Below are positions 20,542 to 32,199 of a DNA stretch of 64,000 nucleotides, piece by piece. The stretch comes from Piscicola geometra. Lineage: Eukaryota > Annelida > Clitellata > Hirudinida > Piscicolidae. The notes beneath the pieces are model-generated. The model made no database searches and was not told where the DNA came from. It saw only the letters and a program-made list of their open reading frames with translations. Where the stretch lies: assembly GCA_943735955.1 (NCBI GenBank), contig OX030958.1:1285993-1349992 (forward strand), read 5' to 3'. Both the position numbers and the translations under genes were made by a program. Within the stretch, counting starts at the first letter, position 1, and every line of letters begins with the position of its first letter.

Positions 20542-23500
20542 CTAGACACCATCATCTTGGACTGAGAGGTTTTGAGATGCCTTGAAGACTTCAGCAGGCT
20601 GCAAGGTCACCTCCTGCACCACTGCACCCACCTCCACACACAGCATCCTCTTCCACTGCTCTCCACTCAGGTCCTTCATCGTGCTTGCCTTCTCTTGCCA
20701 CGGATTCCACACCACTGCGGGTGCAGAAGATTATATAAAATATTACTCCATAACGAGATACTAAATTGATAATTATCTTTAAATAGTCATGAATTAAAAA
20801 ATAAAAATGAATAAACCTATTAAATATTAATTTCCGATCTGCAAATAACATCCGATGCATAATATTTTAATTATTTAAATCATTCAAGTTGCTTCCGAAG
20901 CAAATCATCATCAGCGAACCAAGGTCGGGAAAGCCCTCAGGTAGGATCTTGATGACTGAAGACTGCACTGTTCCTGCAACCCTCACTGCACCCTGCTTCA
21001 GCCCATGGTACACCCTGTTGGTTGGTGTGTTATATTATAATATACCGTCTGATGGTATTTCATGATAGACGTTCTGCAGCTAATGCTTCGTTGTGAACAA
21101 GAGCATCAAAATATACAGTAAATATATATTTAACAATATATGAACGTATTATTTAATAATAAATACACCTTTATTTAATAATAAATACACCTTTATTTAA
21201 TAATAAATACACCTTTATTTAATAATAAATACACAGATATTTAACAATAAATACACCTGTATTTAAAAATAAATACACCTTAATTTAAAAATAAATACAC
21301 CTATATTTAATAATAAATACACCTATATTTAATAATAAATACACCTATATTTAACAACAAATACACCTATATTTAGCAATAAATACACATAAATTTAACA
21401 ATAAATACACTTATATTTAACAATAAATACATCTATATTTAAAAATAAATATACCGATATTTCATAATAGTCCTTACAGCACAGCAAGAATAAAACAGCA
21501 ACCTTAACAAAAATTCATCTTGAACGAAACAGATCTTAAAAAATAACCTTTAACAAATGAGAACTTGGGTTAAGGTAAAGGTCTATTTTTAAAATCTATT
21601 TCGTCCCAGATCTATTTTGTCCCTAAGCCACAAACACCAACGAGTCGGTCAAGGAGACGAATCGCAACTCATCCTCCTCCACCTCGCCCTTCCTCACTCC
21701 TCGCATCTTGTGGAACAGTCTTCAGAACTTAATATAATTGATGCTTGCCAATACTTTAAACAACTAACAAATAGAAGATTTGGTCTTACTCCTTTGGCGT
21801 ATATTAACTTATCATTACCAACATCATCATCATCGTCATCATCATCATTATCCTCACCACCACCACCACCCTATCGTCTAGGCGACTTCCCGCCACTCCT
21901 GACACACGTGACATGCTGACGTCATCGACAGCGAGGTAGGTGTGCAGGAGGCAGGTGAAGGCAAAAGAAGTGGGATCTGTGGGATGGTGATGGTTGTTTC
22001 CGTTCTTTCAGGGGAGTGGGTGGTAAGGGAAATAAATGTTGAATTAAATTGCTATTCTCAAAAATAAAGATCATTATCACGAAAGAGGAATTTTGTGATT
22101 TAGAGTTCGTAAAAATTGCGAATGAGGGTCGACACCTTTGTTCTCCACCTCCAAGGTCATTTTCAGTGAGTCGACTCCCAATTCGACCTTGAGCCTCAGT
22201 TCGAACCTGGTTACAAATTCATTGAATCTGATTCTTCATGAATGTTTACTAAATAAAATTTAAATTTAAATACCGTTTGAAAGTGAGAATAAAATAATCA
22301 AATATCTATATAAATTTAAATTCAATTATTGAATTTCCACTTTCCCCCATCTCACCCATGGTCCCACATCGCCCTAGTTTTTGCGTCATCTCCCAACTTT
22401 AAGACCGTCTCCATGTGTCCAAATTGATTCTTGTTTTTGTGTGTGTGTGTGTGTTTGTGTGTGTTGGCGCATACCATATATATTAATTGCAATTAAAACG
22501 TTTAGATCACTTAGATTTGATCATTTGAAGCTGAGAATCGAGATAAAAGAAGCCAACAGTGTGTGGTGGTTGCAGCAACTGCCACCAGGAAATCCTTGCG
22601 AATCCATGCTGAGGTCCTTCAGTCCATGGGCCGAAGTGGGCTGTGGTGTGTGCATGCATGGGTGGATGGATGCATGCATGAATGAGTACATGAATGGATA
22701 AATTGATGTAGAATAAATAATCCCTTGTATAGTTTATTTTCAACATTATTTATGGTAATTGAAAGTAAATGACTTGAAGATCACAAAAAATACTTCAAAA
22801 AAGCTCTTTAATTTTTAATTAGAATTAAATTATAAATAAGTTGAAATATGTCTAACGAAAGACCACTGGAACACCCCCTCTAATGGCTGCACTGCCATCC
22901 AACACTGCATCTGAACTGAATCACATGATATTGATGAAACTTTTGATTGATGAGTAGTTAATTTAAGCAACATATTTTCTAAATTCATATAAATACTCGC
23001 AATAATCTTTTTTACAAGTTTTAAGCTTGCCTCAAAAATATTCTATCCTTGTCCTTGCAAAGCCATTTGACCAGAGTGGCACCTCAGAAATTGTTGGAGA
23101 ATCAATAAAAAAGGGTTTTGCTATTAAAAAATATCATTAAAAAAACGAATTTATTTATTTATTTAAATATGAAATCAACTGTTTAAAAAATTCTATAGAA
23201 GGTTATATAAACACTATTTTTTCAAATGTTTATGGTTTAATTAAAAATCCTTATGTTTGGGTGGCCAAGTGTGTAATTTACACTGTGAAGAATCTAAGCA
23301 AAAATCATGCTCATTGTTCTGGGTTTGAATGCAACCCATGCTTTAGTTACCCATAGTCACGAATGAAAATCTTCGTCCCAAGGACTTCAAGGTTCGTTGG
23401 GGGTTATACGCCACTATAATGATGCCACTATTATTATTCCCTAAATGAAAAGTTTCAAACAGGCTTTAAATTTAAAACTAATTCAAATTTATTCCTCACC

Positions 23501-23572
23501 AAACTTGTGAATTTTGCACAAGTTGTCATCATCTATTTTGAGTAGAACGCAGTTTTCATCTAAAATACTCAT
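20542..23572 (-). CDS. Glucose-6-phosphate 1-epimerase (D-hexose-6-phosphate mutarotase)
   Basis: Aldose-1-epimerase superfamily enzyme interconverting alpha and beta anomers of glucose-6-phosphate. Ten exons total 852 bp (283 residues): 23572-23500, 23082-23031, 22915-22857, 22640-22558, 22429-22356, 22206-22136, 21976-21870, 21706-21642, 21014-20920, 20714-20542; all phases agree. Landmarks in order: GATLVKW, SSDAVLDGSAAIRGGVPVVF, PHFGPW, QHGFAR (catalytic His region), MWDHGFELRLKVELG, LLHTYLAVDD (second conserved His), TVQSSVIKILPEGFPDL, VVWNPWQEKA, MLCVEVG (catalytic Glu region), VFKASQNLSV. Length and motif order are normal for the family. The intron after exon 2 appears to use a GC donor (GAG|GCAAGC). 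The gene converges on PFKFB, with 1136 bp between the stop codons. Confidence 0.94.
21150..21460. repeat. 22-bp AT-rich tandem repeat in the last epimerase intron region
   Basis: About 13 copies of a 22-bp unit TTATTTAATAATAAATACACCT, with growing divergence to the right. They lie in the intron between epimerase exons 8 and 9. No coding content. Confidence 0.93.
22437..22465. repeat. (TG)n microsatellite
   Basis: A short GT run in the epimerase intron just upstream (minus strand) of exon 5, where the acceptor ACAAG is purine/CA-rich. Confidence 0.85.
23255..23350 (+). mobile_element. Degenerate tRNA-like (SINE) fragment
   Basis: GGGTGGCCAAGTGTGTAATT resembles a tRNA-like A-box region and GGGTTTGAATGC a B box, about 70 bases apart. 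Similar tRNA-like scraps occur at about 29280-29320 (minus), 32950-33006 (plus) and 38780-38840 (plus). None folds into an intact tRNA as far as I can judge, so I read them as old SINE remains. Confidence 0.3.
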
Positions 23573-26500
23573 TTTTACTTTTTCATAGGTATGTTTAAAA
23601 ATTAATTAGATTATAACAATAAATTGTATGAAAAAGAATTTTCATCCTAATGTTAACGTATGCATAATATTAAACTAAAATGTATCACATTAAGAATTTA
23701 ATTTTTTAAAATGGGTTAATCCCATAGATATAGTACTTGTTGTTTGTTAATCCAGAATCGATTACAGACTTACGATTTGCAGTGTCTTACTTGTTTTTAA
23801 AAAGAATGGAAAATCGTATCCAAGACTGGATGCATTTTTTAAAGAAAAGGAATATAAAAATATCATCCATCTAAAATATTCATAATAAATACAACGATAT
23901 TAAAAACACGTGTCTTAAATTTCTTTTACAAATCTCAAATATTAAATATTTAGATTTATGTCTTAGTTAGTTCTATCCGGTTTGATTTATTCATTCATAG
24001 GCATATTTAAAAACGTGTTTTTACTTCTCTCAATTTATATGAGTTTTTGGCTATTTTGTTCCTTCCAACGATTTCTGTTCTGATTTTAGCGTCTCGCTGA
24101 CCATCGCGATTTATTGAGCAACAAGAGAGTAAAATAATTTTTTTTTCTGAATACATTTTATGTGTAAAAAAAGATAAATGTTAAATATTGGTCTCTTATG
24201 TTTATTTTTCGTAAAACTACATCATTATTTTATATCATGCACACCATGATGTTAACACAAATGTCCCGACTAGTATTAGGCGTCACGAATGTACAGTAGT
24301 TTTTGTAGTATTTTTATAATACTAATTGAAGAATGTATTGAATGAAGAGTATTTTGAGATAAGCATCGGCTAATAATTTATTTCATGAAGTTTCTAAACT
24401 AGTAAAATAGCCCTATTTGTCCCGACTCTCATAATTGTGAGCAGAAAATTAATACACTATCATGATCTGCTTGTTAATATAGATTTTTCTACAATACTGG
24501 GTTCTTTTAAAATAATTAAAGTTTTAATGTTAAAAAGTAATAGAATATTAATTAAATTTTTTTGAAAAACCATTTCATGAAGTAAAAATATCTATTTTAG
24601 TGAAAAATACTAAGTTATGGAGATTTAAATGGCCGTCATTAAGTGCGCCATTTAAAAAATTGATTTAAAATTTCTCATTTACGCAGCATATAGTACAATT
24701 GTGTGAAAAAAAAAATAAAAAAAGAAAACTAAACAAAAATTAAATTCAGAAATTTTATGTTGTTTTTTAGATGAGGTTTTATGGCTGTCAGTGTTCACTG
24801 ATAATCGGAAAAACTATTTGCTTAATTAAAAAAGATTAATACAATTATTGTGGTTTAAATTATTTTTATACTCTATAATATATACATGAGTATACATGAA
24901 GCAAGTTTTTTAGAAATTGAAAACCTAAATATAGAAAGACACATAGTCTAGTCAAATCTGGATTAACCCAAATAATGAAATTCTTCTAGAAAACATGTCC
25001 AGCTTATTTCCTCAAACATAATGAATAAAAAGAGATTATAAAAACGAAAATTTGCAAAAAAACTTTAATAAAATATTACATTTAAATCAATTAAAATTTC
25101 TGAAAATATTTAAAGATCATTCAAATTTCTTTCCCATTCGAAAACATCATTTTAGGGAGTTTAACCACTGCAGGTTTTTTGGTCTCTGTTTTTATGTGGA
25201 TTATTTCAAAGGGGGTAAAAACAGAGTATTTCATAGGTATAAGCCTCGTTAATACAATAATACAGCAGTATATTTTCCATACATTCTTCAGAGCTTGTAC
25301 ATATGTTTCTTCCTGGAAACCATCTGATCGATTCAATGCAAAAGGGGTTGCCATTATTTAAATAAATGAAAAATGTATTGAATCTTTATTATAACAACTT
25401 AGCCGGCTAGGACATACCGACAACACAGTCTAAAAGATGCAAATAAAGTCACACAGTTCGTAGATCTATTTGGCAACTGACCAGTTAAAATAGACACAGC
25501 ATTGAAAGATACTTCTGTAAAAATAAGAAATATAAATGTTCTTACATGCATAAATAGAGAAGTGAACGTGATGCTAAATATGGAATACGACGTGTGTGTC
25601 GCTTAATGTTCATTCAAGTCTTTGGCGCGTCCATCAAGTGAGAGTAGTGGAAGATCTAATTCACGGTACGCATAACCGAGTTTGGAACAGCACAAGCAAA
25701 TCAAGCAACTAGAATTTAGCATTTAGGCGTGCTTTAAGCTCAGTCGTTGTTTATGACGGAAGTAGGAAAATAGTTTTTTTAAAATTAAATTGTCTTTTAA
25801 ATAAAAAATCTCAATCGAATGTAACATGACTTCCTTCGAAACGTAATAAATCATGGCACCAGTGTCATAAAAAAATATCAATGATGAGGAAGATAACATA
25901 AATAATTTAAGAGGAATGTTGATGAAAAAATAGAAAACAATGTTGATGAAAATATAGAAAACAATGTTGATGAAAAAATAGAAAACAATGTAAATGGAAC
26001 CAAAAAAGACTATAAATAACTGCGGTGATACAATTATCATAAAGACAAATGAGAAGTCCAATTATAAGGACAGTCATGATCGTGCCAATCACACAGCATC
26101 TCTACAGTGCATCCTAAGGGGCAGGAATGTACAGTATAGTCTACACAGAATACTGTAAACTATACATGGTCTATACAGACTATACTACGAGGATGAATCT
26201 TGAAATAGGCGTATATCAAACTAGTTTCAAGATTGTGTCAAAGCCGTCAAAATGGTCATTTGTTTGTGGCCGTTAAAGTTACGAGGGGGACGTGGGAGGG
26301 CAGAAGAGATGGCAATGCATCAAGTCTTGTCGACAGAATTGGAATGAATAGTGCTTTTTTTGGGGAAACCCCATTCTTTGACAGTCACAGGTAACAAGGA
26401 AATAATCAAATTTCTGAATAAAAGACTTTCGCTTGGTCGGATGCCTCATTTCTTCATAAGTCTCTTTTTATGAGCGGTAATCGAACTTTTTACTTATACG

Positions 26501-27270
26501 CAACGCATCACTTCTCAGACTAGCATCATCATCAGGAGTAAGCTTGCGGCTGCAAATTATTTCCCGCCATCACTGGAGTCTTCCAAAGCGCTTGTGGAAA
26601 TGTCGTTTGTCTCACGCAGTTGCCAGACGTCGACAAGATTCCACATTTAAAGGGCATAACAGTTTCACAATTTGCTTTTTCACATGAAACTAGTTAACTT
26701 AGTTATTAAAAGTTACGCATTTACATTCTTTATGCATATTTGTATAAATTGTTTTACTTTTTCGAGATATGCCTGGACGTGAGAGCGCATAAATTTGCCT
26801 AATTCGGAGATGCTCACGAACGAACGATGCAATCGATAAAGTCCTGAATGAATGCCAAGAGTCATGAATTCAAATGCAAAAAATGGTCATGTGTGCTTTT
26901 AAAATTCAAAGTTTCGGTATCATAATATCTAAGACAGAGCGATTTGGCGGAATGGCAAATGGTTTAATTTTATCATTATTTTCGTTGAAAAATATTGTAT
27001 GAAATATATCTCAACATTCTTTAAATATTTTTTCAATATGTTATTAATTATTTTCAATACTTCATGAATTATTTTCCAATATTTCATTTAAGTTACCCGT
27101 GCTTTCCAACTTTTAAAGTAGATTTATCATTTTAATTTAAGCTTTAATGGCATTAATTTATAACTCTCGCTGAAGATTTCCTTTAAAAGGTTTTATTTCT
27201 CAAAGACGCATCTTTAAACCTTGTGAAGTACCTATACCAGCCTAATCAATATGTCTGCCACTTATTCCCG
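23573..27270. other. AT-rich intergenic region
   Basis: No exon supported on either strand between the epimerase start and the receptor gene. Contents are AT-rich spacer, a 24-bp tandem repeat at 25910-25990 and a 10-bp inverted repeat at 26133-26186. Short frames here have no recognisable domain. Confidence 0.6.
25910..25990. repeat. 24-bp tandem repeat, three copies
   Basis: Three copies of AATGTTGATGAAAAAATAGA plus AAAC, with single-base differences. On the minus strand the 24-bp period yields an apparent 8-residue hydrophobic repeat, which is probably an artefact. Confidence 0.85.
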
Positions 27271-27276
27271 TTTATT
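27271..27276 (-). terminator. Probable poly(A) signal of the serotonin receptor gene
   Basis: AATAAA on the minus strand, about 65 bases after the receptor stop codon at 27342. Confidence 0.5.
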
Positions 27277-27341
27277 GCAAGTAAATTTTAAAATGATATT
27301 ACAAAACTACGCTGAGTTAGCAATAAAAGCAATTTTTAAAC

Positions 27342-30300
27342 TTATTTATGGTCGACGTCATTACATTCTATCTCGCAATCGCCATTTTCATTTTCCTGAT
27401 CTTTTTCCCTTTCCCCTTCCTCTTCCTCCTCCTCCTCCTCCTTCTCCTTGTCGTCATCCTCATCTTTATTTACTTCATACTTTAGGGAAATAGAATCTTT
27501 TTCGTCATTGTTTTCATTGCCGTTGACTTGAAAAGCCGTATCAGTTGCACTGTTATCTTCGCTACTTGCCCCATCTCTCTTCCCTTCATCACCAACCTCA
27601 TCAGTCCTTCCTTCATCATCACCATCATCATCATCATTGCCAACCAGTTTGTTCTCATCGACATCACATCCATCATCCACAACCCCTCTCATATGCACAT
27701 GTACGTCATTCATTTTCAAGCGACGTTTGCTTGCCTCATCCTCTTCATAATTACCGAGGGAATGTCTCGAGTGGTCGTTGTGGTCATTGAGGTCACCACA
27801 GGGGGGCAGCTTCAAGTCGGCGTGACTGGGAAGCAGGGCAGAGTCTCTCTTCCAACGAGAAGGCACCTCCCGCATGCCGTAGTGTTCGGTGTACGACTCG
27901 AAGCGCATGCGTGCCTTGAGGATGCGACAGCGGCACGTGAGCAGGTAGTGGAAAGGCTTCCTGAAGTCCCTGTTGAAGTGCGCGTAGATGAGCGGGTTGC
28001 TGAGGCTGTTTGCGTAGCCAAGCCATAAGAAGATGCTGCCCAGCCAGTCAGGGAAGCATTGTGTGTTGGTTTCGTTGTTATTGCTGTTGTTGTTAGCGTT
28101 GAGGGTGTTGTTGATGGAGGTGTTATTGCTTTGAGAAAGGCTAGTGTTGAGTTTTTGATTAGATGCATGGTCGAAGGAGTTTTGGTGGGAGGAGTGGAAG
28201 GAGTGGTACAACTCACAAATCGGTCTGAGCAGCGCTAGAATAAAGAAAGGCAGCCAACACACGATGAAAGCTCCTAGGATAACACCTAGTGTTTTCGTAG
28301 CTTTCAAATCTCGAACGGCCGAAGTCTTAGATTTATCACCGAAAAATGTAGTCATCCTCCTCTTAGCCTCTTGCGTGTTCGAGAGTAATTTAGTGAATGT
28401 TCGGCTGCCTCTTTCGTAAATTGGAGAGTTGCGAACGAGGCTGACCGAGATGAGACGCGGGCGCATCGATGGACTTTCGAGGCGATTGAAGCTTTTGGTG
28501 CTTTCTTCTCGAATGCTTTGACGAGGGAGCAGAATGTTGGGCGTGGTTTCGTCTGCAGATTTGTTTCTTCTTTCTAAAGGTTCATTCAGTTGTGTCGTCG
28601 TGTGCTTGCTTCTGGCTATCTCAGCGGCGTCTAACGGCATGTAAGGAAAGAGGTGGCCACAGAGGTGGGTGCTGTTGTGTGCAATCTCGTTGTGTTGAGC
28701 ATGTGTGTTGGCAATCACGTGACTGTGCCTGCATCCCTTCCTCTTTCCACACCATAAGAAGCAATTGTTTTTTGACGAACTGACATCTGCCATGGACGCC
28801 AACATTGACTCAGTCACTTGAGACCTGGATTCTCCAGAACCACTCCTCCGTGACCTCGTTTCAATCGAAGCTCTCTTCAAATTGCTGGTCCTGATTGAAG
28901 AGAGAGCTTTCAGTGGTTTCAAAAAAATATTTCTTATATTAGTTAAAATTATTTTTAAACACCTAATAATAAAATTAGGAAAATATAATTATTTTTTATT
29001 TTTACTTTTTTTCACAGGCTCGTTAAAGTCTCACTAATGATTATATATAGATCTTAAATTACAAATCAAAAGATCTTAACACCAGCTTTAATGCGACTGA
29101 AAATATCTTTTCAATAATACATGTATGGATGAAATAAAATAAATAACAGAATATCCCAGATAGTTTTAATTTTAAAAATGTTAAACTATATAATTTTATT
29201 TTTCTCAACTATAAACTCAAGTTAAAGTTTTTATTTGGAGCTTTATTTACAGGTACTTTATTTTGGGTCTACAATTCCCAAATGTCCAATCGCTAACCAT
29301 TAGCTTACAAGGAGTTATAAAAGAAAAAGATTCAGAAAGAAACGGAATTGAAAAGTGATAAACAAATTATATAAAGAAGTGATAAAGCTTTCTGTTTGCT
29401 TCAGATTATAGCCCTTGGGAGCAGCATTCATTCAAACAATAATGTCAACATACTTTAAAAACCGACATTTCAGTGGTTTTGTCAGCGTGGTAGTTGCGGA
29501 TCGTGTCGTTTCTTGCGCTCTCCGCCTCGGCCGACTTGTTGGAAAGCAAGAGAGGCGTTCGCAGGCTGCTTTTTTGGGTCTTTTTTGTAAGAAGAGCCAA
29601 GTCGCTCTGGTTCAACTGCTTCGAGATCTTTTGTAAATAGTGTGTTTTTAAGTTTTAATGGCTTTCATGATGTCCTATTTTCATTTATGAATTAGCTTAA
29701 ACCTTTCTAAACTTCTGTTTTTTGCTTGATAAACGGATTGTAACTTAAATCCCGTGTATGAATATTTGTATACCTTTGATTACTTCAGAGGGGAATGTGA
29801 TTGAAACTGAATAAAACTATTAAACGGACTATTAGTCTGGTTTATTCATAATTTATAAACCAAAATCCATATTCACGCGTTTCCCTCATTCTAATTAATT
29901 TTTTAATTACGCCTTTAATACGCAGAGTTTATATAATTACATAAGTCAAAATCTCAAGGAAATTTGCACTTGAACAGGTGTACTTTTCAAAGGTACAGCG
30001 GCTAATATAAAAAAAATAGTTTTTCAATTTTTCCAAATAATATTTCTACAATAAATGTATGCGGTAATCACTTCACATATATAAGCACATGACAAGATTT
30101 TGATGCTATAGATGAAAATAATTATAAACAAAATTAAAGGCAATTAGCATTTAAATTATAAATAAGTTTCCAGCTAGACTAGAACCACCAAGTCTAAACA
30201 AGACTGATCAGAAAAGACGTGAAGGTGTGACGACAGTTCCACGTGGGAGCCCTAGCGTGGGAAGCTGCAGTGGTGGGCACATTGGCAGCATCATATCTCA

Positions 30301-32036
30301 AACAAACTTTTTAATCCTCAGGGTTGGCGGCAGAGACAGAAGAAAAAATAAGAAGAACAAAATTATGAATTCTTGGCTCATACATACTCCGTTGTTGCGC
30401 TGGGCTTCGAAGCCTTCGGTGCATGGAGTCCCGAGGCAACAAAGTTCGTAATGAAAAGAGAAAAAATTAACAGAAAGAGGCGGAGAAGCCCAATCGACTA
30501 GTTTCTTGCGGCAAAGAATTTGTGTAGCATCCAGCGGGGAAAGTGTTATCTTAAATGTACTATTATTATTATCCTAAAAGATTCATAAATATCTTAAATG
30601 TATTAGTAATTTATTAAATTTATTATTATTATTCTTTTCCATTTTCTAATATTCTATTAAATTCATCATTTTTATCTAGAATGTATTGTTATTATTTTAA
30701 AATATTAAATTCTTCAAAACACGTCGTCCTAACGCCGTCCTAACGCCGCATTGGACCTGGTAGATGCGGTAGTAGACGAGGAGCATGAGGGAGAGGGGCA
30801 GGTAGAAGGCGCCCAAGGTGGCGTAGATCTGGTAGCCAATCGCCTGACTCACTTGACAATCGCCTTTCGTCATAAGAAAGACTTTATCTTATTTAGTTGA
30901 AATTCATATTTAATGTGTTTAAAATCCGTTTTTTCAATATTTCCACCAACTTTTTTAATTATCACCAGCTCCCCCACCAACCAGGTACATAGGAGGCCTT
31001 CCAGCCAAAGAGGGGAGGAATGCTGATGAGAGCTGACGTGAGCCACACTAACAACGCCATCAGACCCATCCTCGACAGGGTCCGCTCACAAGCGTATCTG
31101 TGTTGCATGCGGGTTTGCGCCTATTTCAGAAATTGGTGGCTTTGCTTGAAAAACTTTATTTAATTATTTGTTTTATCGTGCATTGTATTAAATATTTTGA
31201 ATTAATTTAGTTTGTTTGATTATTTTATCGCGCATTTCACACATTTTTTTGTTTAAAATGATTTCATGAACTTATAATTGGAACGTAATTCGATCTAATA
31301 ATCTTTTCTACAAGCATGAAAATGTATTTCGGCCTTAGTTTGTTATTGAAGATCGATTGGTAATGTGAGATTCATTTGTTGAGCTATGAAGCATTGGAGT
31401 GCCTATGCACCCAAGGCTTGAATGCACTCTATGAGTTTGTGTGTCTGACGACAAAAGATTCGATTGACCAACAAAGTATTCAGAGAATCTTCTCAAGATA
31501 TTTTAATCACGCATAATTTGATAGATTTAATGAATAAAATTATAATTTATACTATATATTTCCAAACGTCCAAATATAAGGGGCATCCAGACGAGAAGCA
31601 ATTCCAACTTGAAGGGGCGAGTGATGGCGAGGTAGCGGTCGATGGCGATGACGCAGAGGTTCAGGATCGACGCAGTGCACAGGAAAACATCCAGACACGT
31701 CCACGCGTCACACAAACCCTCTCCGAGCCTCCACTCTCCCGTCAGCTCGACCACCAGCGCTAGAGGCATCACCAGGATAGCTATCAATAGGTCAGCGAGT
31801 GCTAGACTCACGATGAGGAGATTTGAAGGGGTTTGGAGACGTTTGACGAGCGCTACTGAGAAGCATATGAGACTGTTGCCGACGATGGTGCCAGTGATGA
31901 TGAACGAGCAGGCTGCCAAAATGAACGCCTGTTGCAGAGTCATGAAGGAGTCTTGAGACGTTGATAGTGTCGTCGTGGTTGATGTCGTCGTTGTTGATGT
32001 CGTCGTTGTTGATGTCGTCGTGGTTAGTGTCGTCAA
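27342..32036 (-). CDS. 5-HT7-like serotonin receptor (aminergic class A GPCR)
   Basis: Seven-TM receptor predicted at the plasma membrane. Exon 1 (31609 to at least 32036) has TM1-3: GNSLICFS, SLALADLLIAILVMP, CDAWTCLDVF with the amine-binding Asp, and DRYLAITRPF. Exon 2 (31097-30982) has TM4 (SALISIPPLFGWK). Exon 3 (30863-30757) has TM5 (GYQIYATLGAFYLPLSL). A 26-nt microexon (30413-30388) would reconcile the frame. The last exon (28932-27342) has the third cytoplasmic loop, TM6 (GAFIVCWLPFFILAL), TM7 (FLWLGYANSLSNPLIY) and tail. TM6-TM7 and the following FNRDFR resemble 5-HT7; TM5 lies between 5-HT7 and 5-HT1. Odd points: a long Asn/Ser-rich third extracellular loop with several N-glycosylation sequons, and a very acidic C-tail. 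The start codon is unresolved: the frame stays open upstream of 32036 through a Thr-rich 15-bp repeat, and an in-frame ATG precedes TLQQAF. Confidence 0.9.
31975..32032. repeat. 15-bp tandem repeat encoding Thr/Ser-rich receptor N-terminus
   Basis: About four copies of GTTGATGTCGTCGTT. On the minus strand in the receptor frame it encodes repeated TTTST, a mucin-like extracellular N-terminal segment if translated. Confidence 0.8.
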
Positions 32037-32199
32037 TCCAAAAGGGTTTATAAGATATGATGCTGATGCTGGTAATACTTGTGGTGAAACTGGTTTTGAA
32101 GAAATTGGAAGAGAAAAAACAAAGAGAAAGAAGAAGTGTTTGACAGTGCACTTACGGAAAATGAAGGTTTCAACACCGGTAAGAAGAGCGATGGTGCTG

